Assembly: GCA_026122225.1 (NCBI GenBank)
Contig: JANEZZ010001676.1
Location: 1,984,001-2,048,000, forward strand
Length of the DNA: 64,000 bases
Direction of reading: 5' to 3'
From: Heloderma charlesbogerti
Taxonomy: Eukaryota > Chordata > Lepidosauria > Squamata > Helodermatidae
Shown here: positions 10,621-22,065 of the stretch, in pieces
How the letters are laid out: each line of letters opens with the position of its first letter
Numbering within the stretch: position 1 is the stretch's first letter
Made by a program: the position numbers and the translations under genes
Notes under the pieces: model-generated
Database searches by the model: none
Told to the model about the DNA's origin: nothing
Seen by the model: only the letters and a program-made list of their open reading frames with translations

Positions 10621-10672
10621 TGGCTAGTGGTCAGGAATGCTGGGAGTTGAAGTCTAAAACATCTGGAGATCT
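10621..10672. mobile_element. Half copy of palindromic MITE
   Basis: Only the right arm remains: GGTCAGGAATGCTGGGAGTT, GAAGTCTAAAACATCTGGAG. Loss of one arm is recurrent in this family (also 29410, 35656, 56804). Confidence 0.55.
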
Positions 10673-10939
10673 ACGTTCCATCCATCCCTGCCTTAAGGCC
10701 CTTGGTGGTTTGCTGTAACAGGGTTGCAAGGCACTTTGAGGGTAAACCCACTCATATTCAGTCTTACCTTGATGCCACTATTAGTATAGTTCTGTGAAGG
10801 TGTCCAGAACGCCATCTTGTCTAGTCACAAGGGGTCAGTTTCACTCAATTCAGTTCAGACATGAACAAGGTGCTTGGATGGGTTTGGCCAACCAACGTAT
10901 TTTTATTCTTGCCCATAGTGGCTAATTGTATCAAGCTGG

Positions 10940-12790
10940 AGGGGTTTGATTGGGTCAGTCCTGGCAGTGATTCATGTGAGGGGAAGTGGTTCCAGCTGCC
11001 TTGAAGTAGGTGGTTGTGTGACCACTCCTTAAGAAACCCTCTTCGGACCTGGAAGATTGTAGCAGTAGGTACCCAGTTGCAAACATCCCCTTCTTGAGCA
11101 AAGCACTCAAAAAGGTGGTAGCAGTCCAACTTCAGGCACCTTTGGATGATCTGATTATCTGGGCCTATTTCAGTCCACATTCAGGCCTTTATTTGCACCA
11201 AACAGCCTTGGTCCCCCTGATGGATTACTTCTGTCAAGAAAGAGACGAGGAGTGCAAGTTTTCGTTGACCTGCTGTCGGCATTTGAAAACTGACCGCGAT
11301 ATCTTATTGAACCAGCTCTGTGGGTATCGTGGGGGACCATGGTGATGTAGTGGTTCCAGTCGTACCTACAGGGTCGGATTTCTGCTCAGCCCCATGGCAC
11401 TCGTGTTCTGTGGTCCTGCAAGGTCCCATCTTATCTCCCATGCTTTTTAATGTCTATGAAGCTTCTGGATGAGGTAATCAGAGGATTTAGAGTGAGGTGT
11501 CATCAGTATGCTGATAACACTCAGCTCTATTTCTCCTCATCTGAGTCAGGTGAGGCTGTGCAGGTGCTGAACCAATGCCTGGATTCAGTAATGGGCTGGA
11601 TGAGGGCCAGTTAACGGAAACTGAATCATAGCAAGACAGGGACTCCATGGATAGGTGGTTCTTGGGTCCAGGAGACTTGTGTTCAGCCTGTTCTGAATGG
11701 GGTTGCACTCCCCCTGAAAGAGCAGGTATGCAGCATGGGGGTGCTCCTTGATCCATTATGTCACTTGAAGCCTAGGAGGCCTTGGTGGCACAGAGTGCCT
11801 TTTACCAGCTTTGGCTGGTTCATCAGCTGCAGCCGTTCTTGGACCAGAGGTAGCCCTGTCACAGTGATCCATGCTCTGGTAAACTCCTGGTTCAATTACT
11901 GTGATGTGTTGTATGTGGAGCTGCCCTTGAAGGCTACTGGGAAACTTCCATTAGTGCTTCCAGAACTATGACTGGTTCAGTCAAGTAGAGTCATATTGCC
12001 CCAGTTTTGAAAGAGCTACATTGGCTGCCTATTTGAGGAGATAGGAGAGCCAGTGTGGTGTAGTGGCAAGAGTGTTGGACTAGGAGCTGGGAGATCCGGG
12101 TTCTAGTCCCCACTCAGCCATGGAAACTCACTGGGTGACTTTGGGCCAATCACATACTCTCAGCCCAACCCACCTCACAGGGTTGTTGTTGTGAGGATAA
12201 AATGGAGAGGAGGAGGAGGATAATGTAAGCCGCCTTGGGTTCCTTGCAAGAGGAAAAAAGGTGGGGTATAAATTCAATAAATAAATAAATAAATATTTGC
12301 TTTTGAGCCCAATGTGAGGGGCTGGTACTTATCTTTTAAGTCCTAAATGGCCGAGGACCCAAAATACTTGAAGGAGTGCCTCCTCCCATACTATCCTGGC
12401 TATGCATTAAGATCTTCAGTTAAGGTTCTTCTCTGAGTCCTTCCTTAATGGAGGTGCATCCTATATGCTCTTAAAGAGAGGGCCTTTTTTGAAGTGGCAC
12501 CCTGACTCTGCAATGCCCTCCCCAAAGAGATGCAGCTGGCACCAACATGACAATCTTTCTGGCACCAGGTTAAGACTTTTCCATTGGCCATGGCATTTTA
12601 AAGTTTTATGTTGTTCCTCAGTCTGAATGTAGTATTTATAGTCTCTTGCTGATTTGTAATTTATAATGGAAAGATATTATAATGTAAGATAGTTTTATTC
12701 TATTTGTATTTTGTTTAAATACTTTGTTTATGTCTATTCTACACTACCCTGGAATCCATTGTATGAAGGGTGGTTTAGAAATATTTTAAG
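10940..12790 (+). mobile_element. Degraded L2 LINE, reverse transcriptase to 3' end
   Basis: Conceptual reading in shifting frames follows the order of an L2 reverse transcriptase: LSKALKKVVAVQLQAPLDD (from 11092), then DRDILLNQL near 11292, the catalytic region HQYADNTQLYFS (11501-11536; YADN where active elements have YADD), CLDSVMGWMRA near 11580, and PVTVIHALVNSWFNYCDVLY near 11860. The frame is broken by several stops and shifts. After an inserted SINE (12036-12293) the C-terminal part resumes (SFKVLNGRGPK near 12337) and ends in an AT-rich 3' tail around 12790. It is a dead copy, 5'-truncated. Confidence 0.8.
12036..12293 (+). mobile_element. MIR/CORE-like tRNA SINE inserted in the L2
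   Basis: A tRNA-type head (GTGTAGTGGCAAGAGTGTTG, then GGGTTCTAGTCCC as B box) is followed by a MIR-like core (GGGTGACTTTGGGCCAATCA, CACAGGGTTGTTGTTGTGAG, GATAAAATGGAGAGG) and a LINE-like tail (TAAGCCGCCTTGGGTTCC) with ATAA repeats. A 6-bp direct repeat TATTTG flanks it (12030-12035 and 12294-12299), and removing it rejoins the L2 reading. The tail resembles L2-type 3' ends, consistent with mobilisation by an L2-like LINE. A closely related copy lies at 25918-26158. Confidence 0.85.
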
Positions 12791-13839
12791 TGGTCTATTT
12801 CACTGGTGCATCTGGCATATGGGGATTTTGTTTTTCCGGTACTGATAATAGAGGCAATGTTGATGCTCTAATATGGGAATGATGACCAGAGAAGGGGCTG
12901 CTGTGGCAATGCTTGTTTTCTTCTTCCCTCCCTGTTCCTTTTCCCTCTTTCCATTAGACTGTGAGCAGGCACTGTCTTGTTTTTCAGTATATATACATTG
13001 TTTAGAACAGTTCAGGTATTATGATGATGGAAGGATCCAGGTGACTGAGGCTTAATTTTCAGTTTGATTGTGGAGACAGTCATGTATTTTTTTAAAGGTG
13101 CAGGTTAACCCCCAACCCAGCAGGTGCAAGTGTTGCTGGTCGCTCATGTGAGGGCCATATGTGGATAGCAAGAGACACCACCTCTTTTGAGCCTCAGTGT
13201 TGTGAACAACATTCTGTGTTGCGCTTGGTGTTTTACATTGCTGGCGCCAGTCCGCAATGTTGCTCCTGGCATCCCTTGTCTTGACAAGGTCTTTCCACTC
13301 GTTGGAGACAGCAGGTTTGCGTTTTTTGCTTGGGCTGTTCCCCCGCCACCTGAAATGGAAATCGATAAAGATTGTGTGATTTCTCCATGCTGTTGTCCTG
13401 TAAAACCCAGTAGTGGAGACTTGTGAGAAGTCCCTGGACAGATGCAGGGAGAATTCTTTTTCCTTTTGCTCCCCTCCCTCTTTTTATTTACACGCTCCAA
13501 TCAAGCAGGATTTACTTATGGCGCCTCCTGTCGTGTGAAATTTCTCTGTTTTACTGTAATTGCTGAAGCACTAATTCCTGCTCCCTGTAAAAACCAACCA
13601 GCATTTAATCTAGGAATGGGTATTTCAGGCAGATGCAAAGAGATTCCAGGAGATGACGGAAAGCCACAGAGGGACCCAATTCCAGTGAGTTTCCCAAAGG
13701 CTTTAATGTATTCCCCCTCCCTCTCCTAATTCAGTTTTCCCCCTTCTCTGGGCATCCTTCAGGTCTATTTTCTTCTCTGGAAGCCCGGGGATGGGGGGAG
13801 GGGAGGGGAGGTGCATTGAAGTGTCAGGCTGCAAGATCT
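12791..13839. other. No gene seen
   Basis: Unique sequence. The segment 13360-13620 is AT-rich and repeat-free and could include conserved non-coding sequence, but nothing in it identifies a function. Confidence 0.35.
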
Positions 13840-14010
13840 GAAGCAATTAAGGAAAATTATGTGTGGACCATTCGCTGCTGTCAAACAGCTAAATTATTGT
13901 GCACAATCAATCTGGGCTACCAGAAGATGTTAGAAATGCTAATCACGCAGGTAGGGTCATAACAGATAGAAATTTCAACCTTCTCCGAATTGGATTTAAC
14001 AGAGAGAGAG
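13840..14010. promoter_or_regulatory. Candidate conserved non-coding element
   Basis: The block is free of repeats, low in CpG and rich in AT-type transcription-factor words (AGCAATTAAGG, AAATTATTGTGCACAATC, TGCTAATCACGC). This composition is typical of developmental enhancers. No conservation data are available here, so the call is inference. Confidence 0.25.
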
Positions 14011-14309
14011 AGAGGAAAGGTAGAGAGAGATGGCTCCCACTTCAGAAAGTGCCACTGGGCAATGTAATTTTCTCCATGTCATCTTGGGCTGGGCTGGCTG
14101 GCTACTCCTGTTCTGGGTGGTGCCAGCTCTCCCTCCTTGTTATTATCCACACAGGGCTGCAGGCTCTTTGTCACACCACAGGTGAATTAAGAGAGACTGG
14201 TTGGGGCAGCTTTGACATCTTGTCCCCTCGGGTGATATTTGGAGCAAAAGGTAGTGCTGACAAGGGAAAGGGCTGGATGGAGTTCCCTAGTCTGTCCCAT
14301 GTTGAAGAA

Positions 14310-14497
14310 ACATCAGAAACTGCCTTATACAGAGTCAGAACCTTGGTCCATCAAGCCCAGTATTGTCAACACTGACTGGCAGCAATGGCTCTCCAGGGTT
14401 TCAGGCAGGGCGGTCTTTCCTAACCCTACCTGGAGATGCTGCCGGGGATTGAACCTGGGATCTTCACATACTCTATCACTGAGCTACAGCCCCTCCC
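14310..14497 (-). mobile_element. tRNA-SINE (GTAGCTCAGTGGTAGAG family), minus
   Basis: Read on the minus strand it starts with a tRNA-like head (GGGGCTGTAGCTCAGTGATA) with a B-box-like GGTTCAATCCCC, then a body (AACCCTGGAGAGCCATTGCT, CCAGTCAGTGTTGACAATAC) and a 3' end GACTCTGTATAAGGCAG. Ten copies or fragments of this family are in the window (14671, 19562, 21076, 34552, 37690, 38493, 40264, 47066, 58764). Confidence 0.8.
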
Positions 14498-14670
14498 ACA
14501 AACGGTCTGGTGAGTATGGGTCTAAAAAACAGCTCTCAGAATTGCATGTGTGGATAGCAAGAAAGGGATGGAGTTTGCTAGGAGGCTCATTGTTTCAGGC
14601 AAGCTAGTTTGGTGTACCTGACCATCTTCTGCTGCTTATGAGTAGCTTCTTCCCCATTTCAGACATACAG

Positions 14671-14825
14671 GTGATAGCTCAGTGGTAAAGTACACACTCA
14701 AAAGGAACTTAAGATGCAGGACAGGAAAAGGTCCTTCTCTGCATGAGACCTTGGAGGCCCACTGTGATTTGGGATAGACCGTCTTGGGCTAGATGGACCA
14801 GTGGTTTGACTTGCTGTAACAAGAG
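14671..14825 (+). mobile_element. tRNA-SINE, diverged plus-strand copy
   Basis: GTGATAGCTCAGTGGTAAAG marks the tRNA-like A box. The B box region is disrupted. The 3' part GGGCTAGATGGACCAGTGGT is the characteristic end of this family. Confidence 0.65.
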
Positions 14826-15128
14826 TGCAGAACTTCTTCCATTACAAGGGCCAAATTCCATTTTGGAGAAGTTTTTGGGGGCCGCATTCCAGTGGTGGGT
14901 GCTGCCAAAAGCAAAAGAGTTGGGGCCAAAAATATGTTTTAGCTTGAAGCTCTTACTGCTAGTAACAAAACCTTAGGAGAGGCATTTTGACCTTTCAGAA
15001 TGGAGAAAAAACTGCACAAAAGCTGGGAAACCACCAAAATATCAGGGGTTGGGAGGAAGGGGCACAGGTATTTGGCTATTTGAGGAACCCCAGAGGGCCA
15101 TATTTGGCCTGTAGGTCTACAGTTCTGT
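14820..15128 (-). mobile_element. hAT-like MITE, copy 2 (minus)
   Basis: On the minus strand it follows copy 1 at 9831: the left plus-strand end AAGAGTGCAGAACTTCTTCC is the right terminus, and the interior (GGGCCAAATTCCATTTTGGA, AGCTTGAAGCTCTTACTGCT, GGCATTTTGACCTTTCAGAA) is the reverse complement of the shared body. It abuts the SINE at 14671-14825. Its ends are eroded. Confidence 0.65.
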
Positions 15129-15514
15129 GCTATAAGGTAGCTTCATATGTTTGTTTATATATATTGGTAGTGCCTGTTGACCTGTAGGTAGAACTATGTT
15201 GGTGGTGGCTATAAAAAGGTGAGCAGATGGTGGAACCATTTTGTTGTCGTTCTGTTCCTGTTGCCACATTAGAAAACAGAGCAAATGGTTATCTTCAGTA
15301 GGTGGGTGGGTAGGAAGCTTTGTCAGAAGTGTTGGGTCTGAAGATGGAGGCCTTGTAGCTCCTTCCAGACTTCCCAACTTGGATTTGTTGTTCATATTTT
15401 CTTTAAAGGCGAGCCTTCAAGGATTAGAGTCTGCAGCTTACGTGTGTAGTTTACTGCTGGCCTCCCCTCCCAAATTTTCTGCCTCCACTCCCTGGTCTTG
15501 TATCAGTTTAGTAA
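15129..15514. other. No gene seen
   Basis: Unique sequence without recognised repeats. Confidence 0.35.
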
Positions 15515-15571
15515 GTTGTATCGATTTATACCTCACCTTTCTATATAAAATACACTCGAAGTGGCTTATAT
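15515..15571 (-). mobile_element. LINE 3'-tail fragment (L2/CR1-like), minus
   Basis: The minus strand reads TATAAGCCACTTCGAGTGTA and GAAAGGTGAGGTATAAATCG, which matches the usual squamate LINE/SINE 3' terminus (AAGCCGCC...GGTATAAAT). Too short for subfamily assignment. Confidence 0.45.
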
Positions 15572-17390
15572 GCTGTGGTGGGGAGAGATTGTGTTTCATC
15601 CTCAAGCATGTGCGTGTTCGTGTGTTTGATTGTAGTGCTCTTCCCAGATTCTTCCATCCCAGCGTTCTGGTGTGGGGCCCAACTGCATTTTCCTATTTGA
15701 GGGTTTAATGGAGTAGCCCAAACCCTTTTGTACTGTAGCGCCCCAGGCAGCCACCTAAGCTAACCCTGAGGTGGGCCGACCACAGTTCAGAGCAGCACAC
15801 AGATGATCTGCCTTGAAGTCCTTTTCCAATCCATCCTTTGATAGTTGTGGTTTCTGAGCATGGCTGGTTGTGAGGGCCCATCTTGCTGGCTAGATGCTGT
15901 TTTCTTTCTTCCCCTAGCCTCTTCCAGAGATCTGTGTTGTTGTGCATAGGGGAAATGTGAACATCTGAGGCCTTTGGCAGTGAGCAAGGGTGGAGAGAAG
16001 CACACGGTATGGTGGTGGTGGATTTCTCTTCTCCACTATGCCCTTCTTTTGAAGAAGGGCTTCATCAAAGCGCGCTCTCTCTCTCTCTCTTTCCTTGCCC
16101 ATCTCCCTCCTTTTCTGGAAGAGGAGAAGCAGCGAAGAGATGCATCTTTCGAGCTGTTGGCAGCACAAGAACTCTTCTCTGGTATTGGGGCGGCTGCACT
16201 CAAATTACCTTCCCAACCACTCCAGGTCACGCTGCTCAGCGAGTCATTAATAAAAGGAAATTGCAATCAGATGCTATTCCGCTGGAGAGGGATGAGGGAG
16301 CCTTAACACCATCAGCACCCTCATCAACTGGGGCTTGTTTCAAAGAGACCCAAATTCGTTATAAAGGCTGGGTGAGAGCCAAGGGAGCGGGGAGGGGGAG
16401 AGAAGTCCTTTATCTGGAGAGAATCAAAGGCAGCACTTGCAAGTCTCTTGCTCTCTCTTTCTCTCTCTCTTGAGAGAGAGTGGGAGGTGTGCTAGTCGCC
16501 AGATAGCTAGGGATTGACAGTAATTCCAGCTGGCAGTGTGGCTTGCATCTCACGTCTCTGCATTTGCTCTGAGCAAGGAGTGGTTGCAAGGCCACGATCC
16601 TTTTCAGCCCTGCAAAATAACCCACAGCCCTTTACTCCTCCATTGCCTCCTCCTCCCCTATTACCAATCCTGCTAGGTGGTGGAGAACTTGTGAAGAATG
16701 ACCATTTGCTCAGGGATGGCTGGGTGATATTTTAACACCTGCCCTTTTAACTCAGCTAGAAGCACAGCCTTCCAATCCAGAGAACGGGGACATTTAGTGG
16801 AGGTGTCCATCCCTTCTCGGCCCCTTCACCCTGGCCCCTGCTGTTGTTAGCTGGAGGGAAAGACCTCTAAGTGCGAGTTATTCTGTAGTTAGTCATGGAA
16901 AACCACAGTGAAGCCCTCTGTTCTGACTCGCCCGGCTCCTGACTCCAGCCCTGTTGGCCTGATCCAACTTGATTCCTTCACATGCATTTTGGACAAGTCC
17001 TGCTGGGTTGGATCACAGGTCTGTTGAGCCCAGTATTCTGATTCTGTCAGAGTCAGTCCAGATCCTCTTCCAGGAAACTTAGAAGCAGGGTGTCCCCAGC
17101 ATCTAGTATTCAGGGGTATACTACTTCAGAATATGCAGGCCCTACTTATCTCTCCCTGAACGTATGTAATCTGCTCTCCTGCACTCCATACACATACACA
17201 CACGCGCGCGCACCATCTAAACCTGTGGCCATCGCTACATGGATACCAAAAGGTGGTGTTTTGAGGGCCACCCACCTCATCCTCCATCTAGCTTTCCATC
17301 CGTCTAGCCTTCCCACCACCACCCAATCCCCCCCCCACCACACCGCAGGTCTTACTTCGATTCACACAAGATTAGCTCCATATTAACCCC
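15572..17390. other. Mostly unique DNA
   Basis: A TC tract occurs at 16073-16091, and an imperfect CT/AG hairpin at 16450-16480. The stretch 16225-16285 (AGCGAGTCATTAATAAAAGG) looks like a conserved non-coding word cluster. At 17010-17060 a short piece (GTTGAGCCCAGTATTCTGAT) resembles the end of a reptilian SINE. No exon is recognised. Confidence 0.35.
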
Positions 17391-17413
17391 CCACACACAC
17401 ACACACACACACA
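17391..17413. repeat. (AC)n microsatellite
   Basis: About eleven AC units. Confidence 0.9.
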
Positions 17414-17982
17414 ACACCCATCCCCTGGCAGGCCCTAAATTCTGTTGGCATGGCAACAGTGTCAACCACTTGTGTGGGTCTCTCTCCCCACCTTCTTCCC
17501 CTGTGATCATTTGACAAGGGTGGCGGGGGGGAGGAAGGGAGAAAGAAAAAGGGAAGACATAAAAGAAAGGAGAGGCGAGGGGGGGAAGCGCTGGGGAGGG
17601 AGAAGACGGCTTGTCTTCAGTGGGCTAATTACCGCAAGAGGCAGATGAGGAGGGAGGTCTCTCTTTCTCTCTCTCTAAGTGCTGCTTCTCCCCCCCCCCC
17701 AGTGCTCAAAAGAGATGGCAGAAGAGCATTGTGACCTGCTGGCTGGCTGGCAGGCAGGCAGAAGAAATCAATAACATTGCAAAGGGGGAAAGAAGCGGGA
17801 GGCACTGTGGGTTTTGTCACCTCGGGGTTTGGCTGTGTTTTTTCTGGAGGGCTGGGTTATGGCTTCTTCTCCTTTTTTGCCCTTTCTCGGTGTGCCCCTC
17901 AAGGGAAGAGCACAGGTGTCCAAATGCTTCATTGGCCTAGCCCCACTTCTGTTCGAAGGAATGAATCCAGGAGAGGGGTGTA

Positions 17983-18006
17983 TGTGTGTGTGTGTGTGTG
18001 TGTGCG
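17983..18006. repeat. (TG)n microsatellite
   Basis: About twelve TG units followed by GCGTGCGCATGCGCGC, an alternating purine-pyrimidine tract that could adopt Z-DNA. Confidence 0.9.
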
Positions 18007-18675
18007 TGCGCATGCGCGCACGATACATACAGGCAAGGGGAAGTTGGGGTAGCTTGTCCCTATTTGCATTGGCAGCAAATCTCACCAGCTGTGTGTGTGT
18101 TGGGGGTGGGGGTGGCACATGAACCCTGAGCGAAGCAGTGGCAGAGATCCTTGTACTATCACTTGTACAAAAGTCAGCTAAAAATTAGCTCTCCGAATAT
18201 ACAGCAAGTTGCTGCTTGGAACAACAAAAAGGGCTTTTTGTCCATTTGGCCATGGTTGTAGCTCTGCAAATCAGAGGTGAGGCGGGGAGGAGGACGTGTG
18301 TTATATTTAGGACAGTGCCCTGGAGCTTGTCCTGTAGTCCAGGGAGGCCTGGATGGTGAGGTTTGCCTGGCCATTCACAGTGCTTAATTTGTAAGCAATA
18401 AAGATAGGCACATCCCAGGAAGGCACAACCTCTCAGTGGGAAATCCTGACACTTTGAGTTCCAACATGGAAGAAAGCCGGGGTATGAATTAAATAAGTTG
18501 CGCTGCTGAGAGATGGAGGGCCACAGCTCCCGGGCTAAGCATGACAGCCGTTTTCTGCACTCCTTCATTCCTCCTTGGGGAGACTCGACCAATTCTTTGC
18601 AGAACCTGGCTGTAGGGGTAGTTGCAGGAAAGCGGATAAAGATAAATAACCTCTGGTGGTGCTGTTATCCTATAC
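18007..18675. other. No gene seen
   Basis: Unique sequence; no recognised element. Confidence 0.35.
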
Positions 18676-18763
18676 CAGCCTTCCCCAACCCAGCAGGCTT
18701 CAGGTGTGCTGGACTACAACTCCCATCAACCCCCACCAGCATGGCCAGGTTGGGGAAGGCTCT
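18676..18763. mobile_element. Palindromic MITE, internally deleted
   Basis: Perfectly complementary ends AGCCTTCCCCAACC and GGTTGGGGAAGGCT enclose a shortened interior (GTGCTGGACTACAACTCCCA, CCAGCATGGCCA). At 88 bp it lacks most of the right arm but keeps both termini. Confidence 0.8.
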
Positions 18764-19561
18764 TCTATGCAGTCATTCCTTCTTTCACCTTCAGTTTTAT
18801 CTGTTCTTTGGGTAGGTGTCTCCCATGTCCGTCAAGGATTTCCAAAAATGCTGCTTGGATTTGTTTGTTTCCTTTGCTTTGCCAGGGCTAGTTTCAAAGG
18901 TCAAAGGGGCAGCTGTCAAAGATGCCACAGCTTGTGCACATCATAAATGGCGCTTGTAGCTCGAATCACAATGGGAGAGACTCCCCGGCTGACCTTAGGG
19001 GCAGTTTGTGGAGTCTTGATCCCTTGTCCTGCGCTCTGCTAAGGGATGTTATCTGGATGAAGCCATGCTCTGATGTGCCTGCTTATTATCTCTGGCTCCT
19101 TTTTAATTCCACCTTCCTCCTCCTGTCTTGTCCCACTGAGCAGCCTTTGAGGGGAGGGAGAGACAGAGGGAGTGCTTGCCTGCCTACCTATCTGTGGACA
19201 GCAGACTTTTGCTTTTATTTATGACTTTATAAATGAATGTGGAAGGGCAAATTATTCCCAGGTCACAGCCTTGCCTCTTTCCTTCCCTCCATCCCCACCC
19301 CCAACTTTCTTTAATCTCTTTTATTCCTGGATTAAGCCTGATTTCCGGTGGCATTTTTTACTCGAAGGCAGATTTATCTGGAAGCCTGGACATGGGTCAT
19401 GTGAGCAATAACTACATTGTTGCGTGCAGATTTCTAATCCTGGTTTGCGTAATAATATATCTTGTATTTCCCGAGCTGCCCTTTGCCCCCAAAGGATGAT
19501 AAAGCTTTTGACATTGGCGTGAGAGAGAGAGAGAGAGAGAGAACACGTGCATGCTCGCATC
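18764..19561. other. No gene seen
   Basis: Unique DNA. A GA microsatellite lies at 19521-19542. The part 19205-19260 and 19440-19475 is AT-rich with TAATAATATATCTTG-type words. Confidence 0.35.
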
Positions 19562-19712
19562 AAAGAGCTCAGTGGTAGAGCACCCGTTTGTGTGCAAAAG
19601 CTCCCAGGTTCAGGCCGTGGCCTTTCCAGTTTTAAAAGGGTCAGGTAGCAGGAGATACAAATGACCCTCCTCTCCTGAGACCCTGCTGGCAATCAGAATA
19701 ACTGGACTAAAT
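19562..19712 (+). mobile_element. tRNA-SINE, plus-strand copy
   Basis: Head GAGCTCAGTGGTAGAGCACC (A box) and CCCAGGTTCAGGCCGTGG (mutated B box) are followed by the family body (AGACCCTGCTGGCAATCAGA, GGACTAAATCAACAAC). It is 5'-truncated by a few bases. Confidence 0.7.
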
Positions 19713-20689
19713 CAACAACTAGTCTCACCTGGTGTGTGTAGGCACACAAGTGCACACATGCGCGAGTGTGCGTGTGAGTGTGAACAAACTTTTGGCATTG
19801 GGATGCAGTCACCTCTGATGTGGCAAATGCACTAACTACATATGAACAGAGGTAAGATCAAATGTTTTCTGTTGGTTTGAATTAACTGTTGTGGGGAAGG
19901 GATGATAGATGGCAAAGTTGGCCATTCTTTTTGGGTATGGATGGATAAAAAAGCATTTGGTCAGCCGTCCCAAAGAACAACCTATAGATCAGCCTTCTCT
20001 CTCTTTTTTTGACACACTGCCCCTTAACTTATTTATTTTGGCACACTGCCCCATAACTCCAATTAACCCATAGCTACACATTGTACAAAGAGGATAAGTT
20101 ATGCAAATACCTCTCCCCCGACCCCCACTGCATAACACTTCCCCTCCCCCTAGGATCGTCCGAATGTCATGGGGGCCCATACACCTCAGAAGAACATCCT
20201 AGCACTGGGTAAACCTGGAGCATCTGTGTACGAAGTCAAAGACCACCAGGCATGGCATCCTTGGGGCCGCCACAAATAATCCGTGGCTCTCTAAATTTGG
20301 CTGCAGCAAGCTGCTTAGGATGACAATGTGTTTTACAGTTTCTATTTACTTGGGGTGTGCAGTCTGACTCATCAAGCCATCTCTTTTGCTGGATCAACAT
20401 TCCCCTTCCTCAGTGAATTATTTAATTGGAAAGAATGAGAGGCGCAGCCAATATTCCCCCCTCCCCCCGTTTTTAAGCAGCAGCAACAACTAATCTGGAG
20501 GAGAATGCTGTATGTGCCCTCCCCATTCAAATGAGCCCTTGGCTTTGCCCTTTCTCTCCCCAGTGGCATGGGGCAGAAGTGCATGGGTTATCTGGACAAG
20601 TTAATACCGTGCAGAGGGGGTGAGACTGGAGCGCTGAAAGTGGATGCCTGAGCATCAGTTTTATAAGGTATATTTCCCTCCCCCTTCCT
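19713..20689. other. No gene seen
   Basis: Unique sequence. At 20010-20060 a short ACACTGCCCC/GGCACACTGCCCC motif is duplicated about 34 bases apart. Confidence 0.35.
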
Positions 20690-20990
20690 TTCTTTTTAAT
20701 AATAATCCTTTAAAGTTGTTTGACATCTGTAACAAACAGCTGGCATCCTGTTCTGGAAGAATGTCCTTTTATTTCTGAGCAGGTTGAACTGCCATTAATA
20801 GTATAATTAGGTGATTATCACCATACAGCAGAAAACTGCTTAATTGCAGAGAGAGCTTTTTGCGCATTCCTGTCTTTTTATGGTTATATTTGTTTTCGTC
20901 TGCAAGGATTCTCCCCACCATTTGTCATTTGAGACGTCATCATCATCGATGGCTGTGTGTATATCACAGCATTTGCACATCCATGTTGAC
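20690..20990. promoter_or_regulatory. Candidate conserved non-coding element
   Basis: The block lacks repeats and has dense AT-rich words typical of ancient enhancers: CTGCCATTAATAGTATAATT, GGTGATTATCACC (a 13-bp palindrome), AACTGCTTAATTGCAG, and GACGTCATCATCATCGATGG (CRE-like). No orthologous sequence can be compared here; the call is inference from composition. Confidence 0.35.
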
Positions 20991-21075
20991 ATAAATCTAT
21001 GGGAGGGAGCAAGTATTTAGGGAAAGGCAATACCTAGATAAAGAAGTTTGCCAACAGACATCTTCTTTTCAAGGG

Positions 21076-21230
21076 AAAGGGGCCATAGATCAGGGGTGGT
21101 AGAGCACATGCTTTGCATGCAAAGGGTCATAGGTTCAATCCTTGGGGATGATGACGATAATACTAGTCTATCATACAGGGTTGTTGTGAAACATAATGAG
21201 AAATGGTGTGAAGCACTTTATGCAATCCAA
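21076..21230 (+). mobile_element. tRNA-headed SINE with MIR-like tail
   Basis: GGTGGTAGAGCACATGCTTT and CATAGGTTCAATCCTTGGGG give A- and B-box-like sequences of the GTAGCTCAGTGGTAGAG family. The following CAGGGTTGTTGTGAAACATA and GAAGCACTTTATGCA resemble the MIR/CORE 3' half. It may be a chimera of two SINE types or a distinct subfamily. Confidence 0.5.
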
Positions 21231-21931
21231 AAACAATACTTAATTTGTTTTATTAGTCTTTAATTACCACTGCAGTCTCAACTGTCCTCTGAGAACAGCC
21301 TGCTGTGTTCATTGGATGCAAGGAGTGAAGGCATTCTAAGTGGGCACTTTGCAGCTTTTGAACTCTCTGCCACTCTCTCTGTTGAGAGTTGGCTTCTAGG
21401 ACCATGATCCAGAGATTAGGAAAGGAAGAGGGCATGTTGCAGTTTTCATTGTTCTTCTCCCCCCCACCCATCCCAATAATGCATCACAAGGGGGATAGTT
21501 AAAAACATACTGCAGTGCAGCTTGAGCATGGAAAAATAAGCACACCACTGCACATTTCCTGTCTTTTGAGCAGAGATAAAAGGAAATGCCAGATTGTGGC
21601 CAAGATGCAGCACCATTTTGCTTTGCCCTCTCCTTGGAATTACAAGGGACTTGGCTGTCCCCCCCGCTAGTGCCTTGTCACAAACATGAAAGCAAAAGGA
21701 AAACTTGACCTGCTGCATTTATTTTAACTCTTGTGATGGGAAGCCAGTTTGGGGATTTGGGGACCCATGGATTTGCACCCAACTAGCTGAAAATTCAAGT
21801 GGCTTGGAAGTCTACTCATTTTGTAGAAAAGGAAATGGCTTAATGGCTTCTGTGGGCAGGCAGCAATGGTGAATATTCTTCAAGGCTTCCTGCTTGAGAT
21901 GTCAAGGTCATTTGGGGAAAGGGAGGGCAAA
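21231..21931. other. No gene seen
   Basis: Unique sequence. Confidence 0.35.
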
Positions 21932-22065
21932 AGCCTTCCCCAATCTGGTGCCCTCCAGATGTGTTGGACTTCAACTCCCAGCAGCCCCAGCCAGTATGGC
22001 CAACAATCAGGAATGCTGGGAGTTGTAGTCCAAAATATCTGTATGGTGCCAGGTTGAGGAAGGCT
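21932..22065. mobile_element. Palindromic MITE
   Basis: AGCCTTCCCCAATCTGGTGC with CCTCCAGATGTGTTGGACTT on the left; GGGAGTTGTAGTCCAAAATA and GGTGCCAGGTTGAGGAAGGC on the right. Well-preserved full-length copy. Confidence 0.8.
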
